The notes: a model not told the origin generated them from the sequence alone. Shown: positions 43,142-52,112, numbered from the stretch's first letter. The stretch is DNA of 64,000 nucleotides from Paenibacillus farraposensis (GCF_020736845.1 NZ_JAFFQR010000079.1:852-64851); one strand, 5' to 3'. Program-made: numbers and translations.

Positions 43142-43906
43142 ATGAACCAAAAAGATGTAGCTACGCTGCTTAACGATAAAATTCAAACGATTCGCGGAGA
43201 GCAATCCTCGACGATTTTGGTAGGACCCATCAAGCTGCCAGTCAATTTGGAAGGGGAAACTGTAGTTTTCCAATGGTACTGCTGGTTACCTGTGCGGGAT
43301 GAGACAGATCGCCAGGACTTGCTGAACGCGACCGCTGACACGATTGTGAAGCGATTGTCCACGCTGAATTTGGCAGAGGGACAACAGTCAAGTGTATTGG
43401 TGTATGGCGATCTTCAACAGTCGGAAAATGCACTTGTTCGTATGCATAGTATTTGCCATACTGGAGATATTTTTGGCAGCAAGCGTTGTGATTGCGGATT
43501 TCAGCTTCACCAATCGATGAAAATGATTGTGGAGCATGGAACGGGTGCGTTGTTTTATCTGGCTAATCATGAAGGCCGCGGGATCGGCTTGTTTAGCAAA
43601 GCAATGGCTTATATTTTGCAGGAAGAAGGGCTGGACACGGTCGAAGCGAACCATCAATTGGGCTTTGAAGATGATACGCGCAATTATGCCGATGCGATTG
43701 GTGTGCTTCGTCACCTGAGACAAAAACCGGTCACGTTGATTACTAATAACCCTAAAAAGCTGGATGCTTTGAAAAAATCGGGTATGAATGTGGCGGGTCG
43801 TATGCCGCTGTGGGGCGATGTATCGCAATATAATGAACGGTATTTGAATACAAAAGTGGAACGGTCCGGCCATTTGCGGGATTTCGATTTCAGGGAGGTT
43901 CTATGA
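43142..43906 (+). CDS. ribA: GTP cyclohydrolase II-like protein (stand-alone RibA)
   Basis: A 254-aa single-domain GTP cyclohydrolase II, which opens GTP to a diaminopyrimidine, the first step of riboflavin synthesis. Zinc ligands are in SICHTGDIFGSKRCDCGFQL (three Cys), the catalytic loop is ANHEGRGIGLFSKA, and TNNPKKLDAL lies near the end. Several positions differ from housekeeping RibA (HTGDIF for LTGDVF, LGFEDDTRNY), and there is no DHBP synthase domain, unlike the usual fused RibBA of Firmicutes. AGAGAG precedes the ATG weakly. It overlaps ribD by 4 nt. No FMN riboswitch is seen upstream. It may be a paralogue for a special flavin- or deazaflavin-like pathway. Confidence 0.88.
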   Translation: MNQKDVATLLNDKIQTIRGEQSSTILVGPIKLPVNLEGETVVFQWYCWLPVRDETDRQDLLNATADTIVKRLSTLNLAEGQQSSVLVYGDLQQSENALVRMHSICHTGDIFGSKRCDCGFQLHQSMKMIVEHGTGALFYLANHEGRGIGLFSKAMAYILQEEGLDTVEANHQLGFEDDTRNYADAIGVLRHLRQKPVTLITNNPKKLDALKKSGMNVAGRMPLWGDVSQYNERYLNTKVERSGHLRDFDFREVL

Positions 43907-45012
43907 GTACTCAGACCACTTACGAAAAATATATGCGCCTGGCACTGGAAAATGCCAGAAGTGCCAAAGGGCAAACAGAACCGAATCCGCTCGTCGGATC
44001 AGTGATCGTTAACAACGGTCGTATTGTCGGGATCGGTGCTCATTTGAAGCCTGGCGAGCCACATGCGGAGATTCATGCTTTGCGTATGGCAGGTGAACAT
44101 GCTTGGGGAGCAACGATTTATGTAACGCTGGAGCCGTGCTCCCATCACGGACGCACAGGCCCGTGTGCGGAAGCAATTGTAAAGGCCGGCATTCGCCGGG
44201 TGGTGATCGCTGCGCTGGACCCGAATCCGCTTGTTTCGGGCAGAGGGGTGCAGATATTGAAAGATGCGGGAATCGAGGTCATCGTCGGCGTATGCGAGCA
44301 GGAATCGATCCGCATGAATGAAGTATTTAACCGATATATTGTAAGCAAGCGTCCTTTTATTACGATCAAATCAGCCGTGACGCTGGACGGTAAAATTGCA
44401 ACCCGGACCTCGGAAAGCAAATGGATCACATCCGAGGCGGCACGGGAGGATGTGCATCGGCTTCGTAACGAGCATGTGGGCATTCTCGTCGGGGTGCAGA
44501 CCGTGATTCACGATAATCCGCAGCTTACAACACGTCTGCCGGAAGGGCGGAATCCGATTCGTATCATTCTGGACAGCACCCTGCGTATTCCGCTCGATGC
44601 CCGCGTCATTACAGACGGTGAAGCGCCTACCTGGATATTCACAGGACGTAATTACGATGAAGGGAAGCGGAGCCAGCTGGAACAGCTTGGTGTGAAGGTA
44701 TACCCGACACAGGATGCAGACAGTGATCGGGTGAACCTGCCGCAAATGCTGGATATTCTGGGGGCGGCAGAGGTATCTTCGGTGTTTGTGGAAGGCGGTG
44801 CCGAGGTGAACGCTTCGTTTGTACAGCAAGGACTGGCTGACAAGCTTGTACTTTATATTGCGCCGAAGCTGGTTGGAGGACGCGAAGCACCGGGCTTTTT
44901 GGGAGGAGAAGGTGTATCTGCCATGAGCGATGCGGTTGGGTTGCTAGATTTGAGCGTGACGCAGGTTGGCGTGGATTTGAGAATAGAAGGGTATTTTGGG
45001 CGGAAGAAGTGA
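43903..45012 (+). CDS. ribD: Bifunctional pyrimidine deaminase/reductase RibD
   Basis: A 369-aa fusion. The N-terminal deaminase domain has PHAEIHAL and TLEPCSHHGRTGPCAEAIV (zinc His and Cys residues). The C-terminal reductase domain has FITIKSAVTLDGKIATRTSE, HVGILVGVQTVIHDNPQLTT and SVFVEGGAEVNASFV. It catalyses the second and third steps of riboflavin synthesis, on the product of the upstream enzyme. The start overlaps the ribA stop (ATGA). No ribE or ribH follows, so the pair alone would stop at a ribitylamino- or ribosylamino-pyrimidine. Confidence 0.94.
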   Translation: MSTQTTYEKYMRLALENARSAKGQTEPNPLVGSVIVNNGRIVGIGAHLKPGEPHAEIHALRMAGEHAWGATIYVTLEPCSHHGRTGPCAEAIVKAGIRRVVIAALDPNPLVSGRGVQILKDAGIEVIVGVCEQESIRMNEVFNRYIVSKRPFITIKSAVTLDGKIATRTSESKWITSEAAREDVHRLRNEHVGILVGVQTVIHDNPQLTTRLPEGRNPIRIILDSTLRIPLDARVITDGEAPTWIFTGRNYDEGKRSQLEQLGVKVYPTQDADSDRVNLPQMLDILGAAEVSSVFVEGGAEVNASFVQQGLADKLVLYIAPKLVGGREAPGFLGGEGVSAMSDAVGLLDLSVTQVGVDLRIEGYFGRKK

Positions 45013-45034
45013 GTGAGTTGTGGATGGGAGAAGG

Positions 45035-45168
45035 CGCTCCGCGAAGGGGTTGATCTTCCGATCGCTGTTGCCCCTGAATTTTTTGGATTGTATAACCCCT
45101 TACAGGGTTAAAATTCAGGGGCAAAGGCAACGCATACGCTTCTCCAGATTCAACCCCTCCGCTCCGCT
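45035..45168. repeat. Large imperfect inverted repeat behind ribD
   Basis: Core stem TTGCCCCTGAATTTT / AAAATTCAGGGGCAA at about 45069-45124, with outer arms AGGGGTTGA / TCAACCCCT and GTTGCC / GGCAAC. The fold spans some 130 bp, more than a simple terminator. It may be an intergenic repeat family or a structured RNA. No ORF inside. Confidence 0.55.
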
Positions 45169-45233
45169 ACTGCCCGCCACAAGGTTACTCATTTTTCCGA
45201 AATGGTGTGAGTATGGGGAAGGACGAAAATACT

Positions 45234-45261
45234 TAAAGACTAAAGACTAAAGACTAAAGAA
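45234..45261 (+). repeat. Four tandem TAAAGAC heptamers
   Basis: TAAAGAC three times and a fourth copy ending TAAAGAA. Related ACTTAAAGA and GAAGACT words follow. A short slippage-prone tandem array between the ribD repeat and the GH81 promoter region. Confidence 0.8.
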
Positions 45262-45292
45262 TTGAAGACTCAATACTTAAAGATCAAAAAAC

Positions 45293-45336
45293 GAGGATCT
45301 GAAGGGCTAAAAAGCCTGGAGGATCTTTTTTTATGC
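45293..45336 (+). terminator. Terminator-like hairpin
   Basis: Arms around GGCT-AAAA-AGCC inside GAGGATCTG ... GGAGGATCT, followed by seven T. It likely ends the ribA-ribD transcript. Confidence 0.6.
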
Positions 45337-45591
45337 CAAATATTTATTCGGGTGAACGATTAATGGGATGAATAACTCATGCAATGAATACCTGATGGTG
45401 TGAATGTTTTACGGGGTGAAAGAAAGTTAGATTTTTTTTTGGAACATTTCGCCTTATTTAGCCAAGAAATAGCAGTAAAAGGATTGACCTGGAAATCGGG
45501 ATGGGGCACAATGTAGTCGAATCCCAATTGGAAGAAATGGGAAAACCATTGCAGCATAAGGGATTAAAGACTTAAAAGGAGGATATAAGTT

Positions 45592-48500
45592 ATGAAAAAA
45601 AAGTTGTTATGCTTGTTAAGTGCCAGCTTGATATGTTTAGCTGCTGCGGTTTCTACTAAAGCCTTTTCGGGGGAGGTTACACAAGGTGCTGGCTCATATT
45701 CAACGACACTGCCTGCCGGAGCAGCTACTCCGCAAAATGAAATTTACAAAACAGCGAATGTAACCGGTGCGATGCCTACCAATGACTGGTGGAGCAGTCT
45801 GGCATGGGTGTCTCATTCTGAGGCCCAATATCCCCATCCCATTGCCTTGAAAAATCAGCAAAATGGCTTGCGGATTTTTAACCCGAGCAGGAAAATTACT
45901 GTAAATCCGGGATTCGTAGCAGGCTGGATGGATGAAAAGAACGATTTTACCATTGGTCATTCTGCAACTGCTTCATTTCCGGATGCCAAGGTAGACGGCT
46001 TTAGCGATTGGTTTGTTAAATCATTATTTCAAAGCGGAAGCAGCAAAATGAGCGCTACCTACGGACATGGTTCCCCATATGTTTATTTTGAGTTTGGCGG
46101 CGGCAATCCCAAGCTCTCGTTTAATGAGGTACCTGAGGTCTGGTCCGGGTCAGCCAATTCCTCTGTGCTTGGCATTACGGTCAATGGCTCACACTATGGC
46201 CTGTTTGGTCCTTCCGGCAGCACCTGGTCAGGCTTGGGAACGAATACCCTGACTAATCAGCTGAACAGGGAAACCTATTTTACAGTGGCAGCATTGCCTG
46301 ACAGATCAGCGAAGGCCTTGGATAAATTTAGGCAATACGCCTATTCTTTCGTTACAAACTCCAAAGCGCAGTACAGCTATCACGAAGGTTCTTCGGAAGT
46401 AACGACCACTTTTAGCATTACGACAACAGCGAAGGAAGGTACACAAGCCGGTACTATTTTTGCCTTGTATCCGCATCAATGGAAAAATTCACTACAGCCC
46501 TTGCTTGACTACACGTATAATTCTGTACGCGGTCTGATGAAAACGGCAGAAGGTACTTCTTTTCAAACGAAGATGAAATTTTCAGGGGTACTCCCTTCCC
46601 TGCCCGATTTGGGGTCTTATGATAAAAATACGCTCAATAACTACGTAAACGAAGCGAAAGCGGAAAACTACTCCGGCGACAAAGACACGTACTGGACAGG
46701 AAAACGTTTGGGCAAGCTGGCAGCTTTGGCGCCGATCGCCGACCAGGTTGGCAATACCGCAGCAGCGGCCCAGTTCCGCAATGAGATCAAAAGCCGGTTG
46801 CAGGACTGGTTTAAGGCCAGTGATAGCTCAGGGAATCTGAAAGGCTCCAGTCTATTTGTGTATAACAACAATTGGGGGACATTGATCGGTTATCCTGACA
46901 GCTTTGGCAGTGCAATAGAATTAAATGACCATCATTTCCATTATGGCTACTTTATTAAGGCTGCGGCTGAAATTGCACGTGTAGACAAGAACTGGGCATC
47001 CGATTCCCAATGGGGCCAAATGGTGAATCTGCTCATTCGCGACATTGCCAATAGCAACAGATCTGATTCGAAATTCCCGTATTTGCGTAATTTTGATCCC
47101 TATGCCGGGCACACTTGGGCTTCGGGACATGCCAAATTTGGCGATGGCAACAACAATGAATCCTCCTCAGAGGCGATGAATGCCTGGGCTGGCGTTATTT
47201 TATGGGGCGAGGCTACAGGAAATACTAAAATTCGTGATTTAGGCATTTATCTATATACAACAGAAATGAATGCGATTAACGAATATTGGTTTGATGTACA
47301 TGGCACAAACAACCCTGCAGGCATGCAAAGTGCGACGGCAAGCATGATCTGGGGTGGTAAAACGGTGGGGAATGCAACATGGTGGACCAGTAATCCCGCA
47401 GAGGTGCACGGTATCAACTGGCTTCCAATCACCTCTGCATCCCTTTATTTGACGGAATATCCGGAGTATGCGGCTAAAAATTATAACGATCTGCTGAAAA
47501 AAAGCGGTGGGAATTTTAGTCCGTGGGAAGATATCGTGTACATGTACAGAGCGATCTCGGACCCGTCCGATGCCAAGGACAAATTCAGTGCACGCGCAGC
47601 AGCCATGACACCAGAAGCGGGGAATTCAAAGGCGAATGCCTACCACTGGATCTACAATTTGGATGCAATAGGCAACCTCGATCGCAGCGTCACTGCCAAT
47701 ACACCGAGTTATGGCGTTTTCAATAAAAACGGGGTAAAAACCTATGTAGCATACAACTTTACCAACCAGGTCAAAACAGTAATCTTCTCGGATGGACACA
47801 GCATTACCGTGCAGCCCAACAGTTTTAATACCGGAAATGGAAGCGATGGCAGCAATACCGAGCCTGATACAGAGGCTCCATCCAGCCCGGCGAATGTGCG
47901 GGCTGCGAGCAAAACGGCTTCAAAGGTCACTCTGAAGTGGGATGCAGCCACTGACAATGTTGGCGTTACGGGTTATATCGTTTATAAGGACGGAGCTCAG
48001 GCGGCAGAGGTAAGCGGTACTTCCGCTTCAATAACAGGATTGAAGGAAGCTACCTTGTACAGCTTTACCGTTAAGGCTCGTGATGCAGCCGGGAACCTGT
48101 CTGAGGCCAGCAATGCTGTAGAGGTCACTACGGAAGCAGCATCTGGCGGTAATGACGGAGGCGGAGAAAAGAAGGATTACACCGTGCAGGCCCGTTTTAT
48201 CAGCGATAGTGAAGCAATGCTTCAATTTACACCCAAAACAGCCTCGGCCTATGTTGACGTGCATTATACTGTATCAGGTGGACAACAGCTTAATTATCGA
48301 ATGACAAACAACGGCGGCATCTGGGAGCAGCGGGTTACAGGCCTCCACAACGGGACGATCGTCAGCTACTGGTTTACTTATGAAAAAGCGGGAGCGCAAT
48401 ATGACACCCCTAAGGCAAGTTATACGCATCAGGCTGCCCCTACAAAGACAGGGATTTCCAAGATTTCTGCTACCGAGGCGCTGGTTACGTTCCGGCCGGA

Positions 48501-48699
48501 GAGTACATCGGCATTCGTGGATGTCCACTATACTGTTTCCGGCGGCAATCAAATGAATTTTCGCATGATGAACAATAATGGAGCCTGGGAACAAAAGGTC
48601 ACCGGACTTTCAGCTGGTCAGGTCATCAGCTATTGGTTCACCTATGAAAGCAATGGCTTGGCTTATGACACCCCTAAGGCAAGTTATACCCATCTATAG
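45592..48699 (+). CDS. Secreted GH81 endo-beta-1,3-glucanase with FN3 and two CBM56-like modules
   Basis: A 1035-aa exported enzyme. Signal peptide (LLCLLSASLICLAAAVSTKA), GH81 catalytic domain about residues 40-740, FN3 domain about 765-850 (ASKTASKVTLKWDAATDNVG), then two tandem modules of about 85 aa that repeat the words SAYVDVHYTVSGGQQLNYRM and SAFVDVHYTVSGGNQMNFRM, the CBM56 type that binds beta-1,3-glucan. Catalytic-region signatures are ELNDHHFHYGYFIKAAAEI (about residue 443) and NNESSSEAMNAWAG (about 520). It degrades laminarin and fungal walls. AAAGGAGG lies before the ATG. A Tn3-family transposon sits 7 bp behind the stop. Confidence 0.94.
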   Translation: MKKKLLCLLSASLICLAAAVSTKAFSGEVTQGAGSYSTTLPAGAATPQNEIYKTANVTGAMPTNDWWSSLAWVSHSEAQYPHPIALKNQQNGLRIFNPSRKITVNPGFVAGWMDEKNDFTIGHSATASFPDAKVDGFSDWFVKSLFQSGSSKMSATYGHGSPYVYFEFGGGNPKLSFNEVPEVWSGSANSSVLGITVNGSHYGLFGPSGSTWSGLGTNTLTNQLNRETYFTVAALPDRSAKALDKFRQYAYSFVTNSKAQYSYHEGSSEVTTTFSITTTAKEGTQAGTIFALYPHQWKNSLQPLLDYTYNSVRGLMKTAEGTSFQTKMKFSGVLPSLPDLGSYDKNTLNNYVNEAKAENYSGDKDTYWTGKRLGKLAALAPIADQVGNTAAAAQFRNEIKSRLQDWFKASDSSGNLKGSSLFVYNNNWGTLIGYPDSFGSAIELNDHHFHYGYFIKAAAEIARVDKNWASDSQWGQMVNLLIRDIANSNRSDSKFPYLRNFDPYAGHTWASGHAKFGDGNNNESSSEAMNAWAGVILWGEATGNTKIRDLGIYLYTTEMNAINEYWFDVHGTNNPAGMQSATASMIWGGKTVGNATWWTSNPAEVHGINWLPITSASLYLTEYPEYAAKNYNDLLKKSGGNFSPWEDIVYMYRAISDPSDAKDKFSARAAAMTPEAGNSKANAYHWIYNLDAIGNLDRSVTANTPSYGVFNKNGVKTYVAYNFTNQVKTVIFSDGHSITVQPNSFNTGNGSDGSNTEPDTEAPSSPANVRAASKTASKVTLKWDAATDNVGVTGYIVYKDGAQAAEVSGTSASITGLKEATLYSFTVKARDAAGNLSEASNAVEVTTEAASGGNDGGGEKKDYTVQARFISDSEAMLQFTPKTASAYVDVHYTVSGGQQLNYRMTNNGGIWEQRVTGLHNGTIVSYWFTYEKAGAQYDTPKASYTHQAAPTKTGISKISATEALVTFRPESTSAFVDVHYTVSGGNQMNFRMMNNNGAWEQKVTGLSAGQVISYWFTYESNGLAYDTPKASYTHL

Positions 48700-48706
48700 A
48701 CTAATA

Positions 48707-48765
48707 GGGGTCACGTTACCAAAAGTGAAAAATTGTACGTTTAGACACAATTTAGACACATTTTA
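48707..48765. repeat. Left terminal inverted repeat of the Tn3-family element
   Basis: Starts GGGGTCACGTTACC, includes AAAAGTGAAAAATTGTACG and two copies of TTTAGACACA, ends ACATTTTA. It pairs with 59061-59119 at 57 of 59 positions. Confidence 0.95.
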
Positions 48766-48892
48766 TCCAGTTACCTGTACGGTAAGACAAGATATAAAAT
48801 ACGTAAGATTATAATAAATGATGAAAATATATCTTGGTAGAGCTGGCTAGGCCACGTCTATACGCAACCTGCCAACGATTTTAAGAGGCATT

Positions 48893-49486
48893 TTAGTGTG
48901 TAGATGTAGGTATATTTTCTTTCTGTTTCTTATATTCTCTCCATCGACGATAAAAGGTAGCTTCGCTTATATTGGTGATCTTACAGATCTCTTTTATGGG
49001 TTTATTCGTGGTTTCATGTAATTCGATTGCATGTTTGACACCGTCATGCCTTAAGGTAAACTTCTGTTTCTTCCCTTTGTATGTCCCTTTCCTTTTTGCA
49101 ATCGCAATGCCAGCTTGTTGTTTTTCTTTGATCATCGTGCGATCGAGTTCACTAAACGCCGACATAACCGTTAAAATGAATTTTCCTGAAGGAGTTCTAG
49201 TATCAATCCCCAGATTCAATATGACCAAATGAATGCCACGTCCTTCTAACTCTTCAATGAGCTCTAACAACTGCTTTGTATTTCTTCCCAGACGATCCAT
49301 CCTTGTAACAATGAGCGTATCCCCTTTAACTAATCGATTCAGTAGTTGTTGCAATTCCTCTTTCTGATTTTGTACACCTGATACTTTTTCCTGAACAATT
49401 CGATCTACGTTTGCATTTCGCAATTGTTCAATTTGTGAATCCAAGTTCTGATCAAACGAAGAAACACGCGCATACCCAAAAATCAT
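48893..49486 (-). CDS. tnpR: Serine resolvase TnpR
   Basis: A 197-aa serine recombinase. The catalytic N-terminal domain begins MIFGYARVSSFDQNLDSQIE (nucleophile Ser about residue 10), with RMDRLGRNTKQLLELIEELE and TPSGKFILTVMSAFSELDR. The C-terminal helix-turn-helix is NKPIKEICKITNISEATFYR. It resolves cointegrates formed during Tn3-type transposition at the res site upstream of its gene. It lies 128 bp inside the left repeat and appears intact. Confidence 0.93.
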   Translation of the reverse strand: MIFGYARVSSFDQNLDSQIEQLRNANVDRIVQEKVSGVQNQKEELQQLLNRLVKGDTLIVTRMDRLGRNTKQLLELIEELEGRGIHLVILNLGIDTRTPSGKFILTVMSAFSELDRTMIKEKQQAGIAIAKRKGTYKGKKQKFTLRHDGVKHAIELHETTNKPIKEICKITNISEATFYRRWREYKKQKENIPTSTH

Positions 49487-49564
49487 AAAATCCCTCCCAA
49501 AAACACGTAATCAAAGACAGGTGTATATGATAGTTAGATTGTACAAGAAAATCAACACTTGAGC

Positions 49565-49598
49565 AATCTATCAATAGAGTATACCCTATTGATAGATT
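49565..49598. promoter_or_regulatory. res-like recombination site
   Basis: Perfect 13-bp arms AATCTATCAATAG (49565-49577) and CTATTGATAGATT (49586-49598) around AGTATACC, 79 bp upstream of the resolvase start. Size and position fit resolvase-binding subsite I. Further sub-sites are expected nearby but were not resolved. Confidence 0.65.
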
Positions 49599-49798
49599 AA
49601 TAGTAATTAGTCACTCAGTCCCTTACATGGATCTGCGCAACTATTCGTGTCAAAAGTGCGCAAAATAAAATGTAAAGTTACAAGCTGAAAAAATTGGTAC
49701 GAACCAGCGTAACAGAAACGTTCGTTTTTGTTGCGTAATTTAATAGTAAAGGCTACTTTAAAATGGCGAAAAAGATTTGAAATTTAACATGAGTTTCA

Positions 49799-50386
49799 TT
49801 AAAGGAAATACTTACTCATGCCATTTTTAAATATAGGCAGGGTCTTAGTCACTAGCTCTTCTGGTGAAATAGGTCTTCCATCCTTATTCCATGTGTATGC
49901 AGCTCCGTATATACTCCAACTTAGCATAGTAGATAGGGTTGTTACCAATTGTTTATCCTCTAATTCAATGGTATTTTTAGTTCCTTTTAGCACAAGATCA
50001 GCTATTAGCTTCTGTAACTCTTCTTTAATTTTACTTTCTATAATAGTTCCTAAAGAATTATAACCTTTAGGACATAGGTCGCTTAACTCTTTATGGTGAT
50101 CACACATGGCTAGAAAAATATTTGCAATGACTTTTTCATTGAATCCCTCGTGATCATTTAGTCTTTTTTTCAATTTGTCTGTAAAAGTATTGGTGATTGT
50201 AGAATGTAATAAATCAAATTTATCGTCAAAGTGCGCATAAAATGTAGCGCGGTTAATAGTAGCCTTTTCTGTGATATCACGTACCGTTATATTGTTGAAA
50301 TCTTTTTCACTAGCTAACGAAAGAAAAGAGTCTACAATCAATTGTCTTGTACGAAGTATTCTCGGATCTTTTTTTGGCATAATCAA
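49799..50386 (-). CDS. TetR family transcriptional regulator
   Basis: About 195 aa: DPRILRTRQLIVDSFLSLAS, then NNITVRDITEKATINRATFY and AHFDDKF (HTH), and a ligand domain similar to the TetR at 14.1-14.7 kb (TMLSWSIYGAAYTWNKDGRP). The start is uncertain: TTG 50386 has AAGGAG 9 nt upstream, while ATG 50380 and ATG 50413 lack good sites. It is divergent from the SDR genes, with palindromes in the gap, and is the likely regulator of the redox cargo. Confidence 0.88.
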   Translation of the reverse strand: MIMPKKDPRILRTRQLIVDSFLSLASEKDFNNITVRDITEKATINRATFYAHFDDKFDLLHSTITNTFTDKLKKRLNDHEGFNEKVIANIFLAMCDHHKELSDLCPKGYNSLGTIIESKIKEELQKLIADLVLKGTKNTIELEDKQLVTTLSTMLSWSIYGAAYTWNKDGRPISPEELVTKTLPIFKNGMSKYFL

Positions 50387-50416
50387 TTTTTTCTTCTCCT
50401 TTTTAGGGTACATAAT

Positions 50417-50490
50417 GGTGTTTAAAAACCCACAATACTATAGAAGTGTTGTGTAAACAACATATTAGCCATTTTGGTGGTTGTTAATAG
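50417..50490. repeat. Regulatory segment copy 1 with TetR operator
   Basis: A segment beginning GGTGTTTAAAAAC and ending GGTTGTTAATAG. It contains the palindrome TGTTGTGTAAACAACA (50447-50462). A near-identical segment lies at 52112-52184 ahead of the azoreductase. Downstream of both copies, a TTTAAATAACACAT-like half-site recurs (50530, 52201). It is the presumed operator of the adjacent TetR. Confidence 0.75.
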
Positions 50491-50708
50491 TTCTTTTTCA
50501 TCTTATCATCAATTATACAACGAGCGTTGCTTAAATAACACATGTTTTTGTGGAAGAGTTTTGATCAAGCAAATAGTTGTGATCATTCAGAATCATACTC
50601 AAAAGATTGAAAAGGCGATTGGTTCTTAATAAATAAAGCAGTACCTATCGTAACAAATGAGCTCTATAAAAAAATATTTAGCTAAGAAGTTATGGAGGGA
50701 ATTATATT

Positions 50709-51368
50709 ATGAAAAATATTGTAATTGTTGGGGCAGGACCAGGATTAGGAATGTCTATTGCGAAGAAGTTCGGAAAAAACGGATTTCGTGTAGCACTTAT
50801 AGCCCGTAATGAAGAAAAGTTGAACCAACTAGTTAGTGAACTAGAACAATTAGGCATTGAAGCAGCATCATTTCAAGCAGATATATTAAATAAAGCCCAA
50901 ATTAGTTTAGCTTTCGCAGCGATCAAGGAGAAATACGGATTTATTGATGTGGTTGAATACAGTCCAACTCCAAGTATCGATACAGTAGCAACCGCATTAG
51001 ATGTAACAGAAGAAAATGCGCTATACCAATTTCAATTCAACGTTTTAGGTGCGATATCGAGTATTCGAGAAGTGCTTCCGGATATGCTGGATAAACAAAG
51101 CGGAGCTTTGTTATTTACGACGGGTGGTGCCGCAATCGATCCAGTACCAATGATGGGCAATGTCGGAATAGCTGTTTCTGGTCTTCGTAATTATATCATC
51201 AATTTGAACAGCGAATTAAAGGACAAGGGTATTTATGCCGGGCATGTTTCGATTGGAATCTGGATGCAGCCGAATTCGAGAGTTCAAGACAAAATCGCCG
51301 ACATTTGGTATGACATGTACACCAAAAGAGATCGAGTCGAAGAATTTATTACGGAAGATAAAGTGTGA
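50709..51368 (+). CDS. Short-chain dehydrogenase-like NAD(P)-binding protein
   Basis: A 219-aa Rossmann protein: IVIVGAGPGLGMSIAKKFGK (cofactor loop), EKLNQLVSELEQLGIEAASF and NVLGAISSIREVLPDMLDKQ. Where SDRs have the catalytic Tyr-x3-Lys, this reads PMMGNVGIAVSGLRNYIINL, without that motif. It is therefore an atypical SDR whose catalysis is doubtful or different. ATGGAGGG precedes the ATG. It is the first gene of the TetR-divergent set and is followed after 47 bp by another NAD(P)-binding gene. Confidence 0.82.
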   Translation: MKNIVIVGAGPGLGMSIAKKFGKNGFRVALIARNEEKLNQLVSELEQLGIEAASFQADILNKAQISLAFAAIKEKYGFIDVVEYSPTPSIDTVATALDVTEENALYQFQFNVLGAISSIREVLPDMLDKQSGALLFTTGGAAIDPVPMMGNVGIAVSGLRNYIINLNSELKDKGIYAGHVSIGIWMQPNSRVQDKIADIWYDMYTKRDRVEEFITEDKV

Positions 51369-51415
51369 ATCGGAGGATTTTATTCAGGACACTATACACA
51401 AGGAGGTAGAAGACC

Positions 51416-52060
51416 ATGAACATCACTATTTTTGGGGCAACTGGTGCAATCGGTCAACTTCTAACGCGGTTTGCATTAGAAAACGGAGATTTCGTTACGG
51501 TATATGTTAGAAACCCTGAGAAAATCAAGCTAAAGCATTCCAATTTACGCATTGTAACGGGGGAACTATCGAACACTTCAGCCATTGAAACGGCAGTTTC
51601 AGAAGCAGATGTCGTGTTAAGCACCTTAGGCCCCGGGGTTGATATGTCGCGAAAACTAAAAGGCACACCGATCGCCGACGGACATAACCGGATTGTCAAA
51701 GCGATGAAGAAGTTCACCAAAAAAAGGTTGATTACACTCGCGACGCCAGCCTTGCAATCTGACGACGATAAGAAAAGCTTATCGACGATATTGCCGAGAA
51801 TATTGCCTAAACTTTTAATGCCAAATGGTTATGCCGAAATGAAGAAGATAGGAGAAATTATTAAACAATCGAACCTGGATTGGACAGTCGTTCGAATCAT
51901 TAATCCTAATGTCAAATACAAAGGGCAATCTTATGATTATTCATTCGGCGATCAGCCAGCTAAAATGTCCGTCTCTAGGGAAAATGTGGCTAAACTCATG
52001 TATGCCGCCGCTCGGCAAAGCCAATTAATCGGAAAAATGCCCATTGTCTATAATAATTAA
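51416..52060 (+). CDS. NAD(P)H-binding protein (NmrA/SDR_a5-like)
   Basis: A 214-aa atypical SDR: MNITIFGATGAIGQLLTRFA at the N-terminus, ADVVLSTLGPGVDMSRKLKG, and LDWTVVRIINPNVKYKGQ (the WTxVR motif of NmrA-like reductases). Such proteins are flavin or quinone reductases or redox sensors. AAGGAGGTAG precedes the ATG by 7 nt. Same orientation as the SDR upstream. Confidence 0.87.
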   Translation: MNITIFGATGAIGQLLTRFALENGDFVTVYVRNPEKIKLKHSNLRIVTGELSNTSAIETAVSEADVVLSTLGPGVDMSRKLKGTPIADGHNRIVKAMKKFTKKRLITLATPALQSDDDKKSLSTILPRILPKLLMPNGYAEMKKIGEIIKQSNLDWTVVRIINPNVKYKGQSYDYSFGDQPAKMSVSRENVAKLMYAAARQSQLIGKMPIVYNN

Positions 52061-52085
52061 ATCAGCTTTAAAGGGAGCATTCAAA

Positions 52086-52112
52086 ATGAAAATTGAGATA
52101 TGGTCGGATTTG
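52086..52112 (+). pseudogene. First nine codons of a FrnE/DsbA-like gene, cut off
   Basis: ATG 52086 follows AAAGGGAG and encodes MKIEIWSDL, matching the start of the FrnE-like gene at 53222 (MKVEIWSDF). The similarity ends abruptly where the copied regulatory segment begins (GGTGTTTAAAAAC). A recombination joint replaced the rest of the gene. Confidence 0.75.

Noticed and set aside
45234..45261. Possible CRISPR array
   Set aside because: Units are 7 bp with no spacers; a plain tandem repeat. No other CRISPR-like array was seen in the window.
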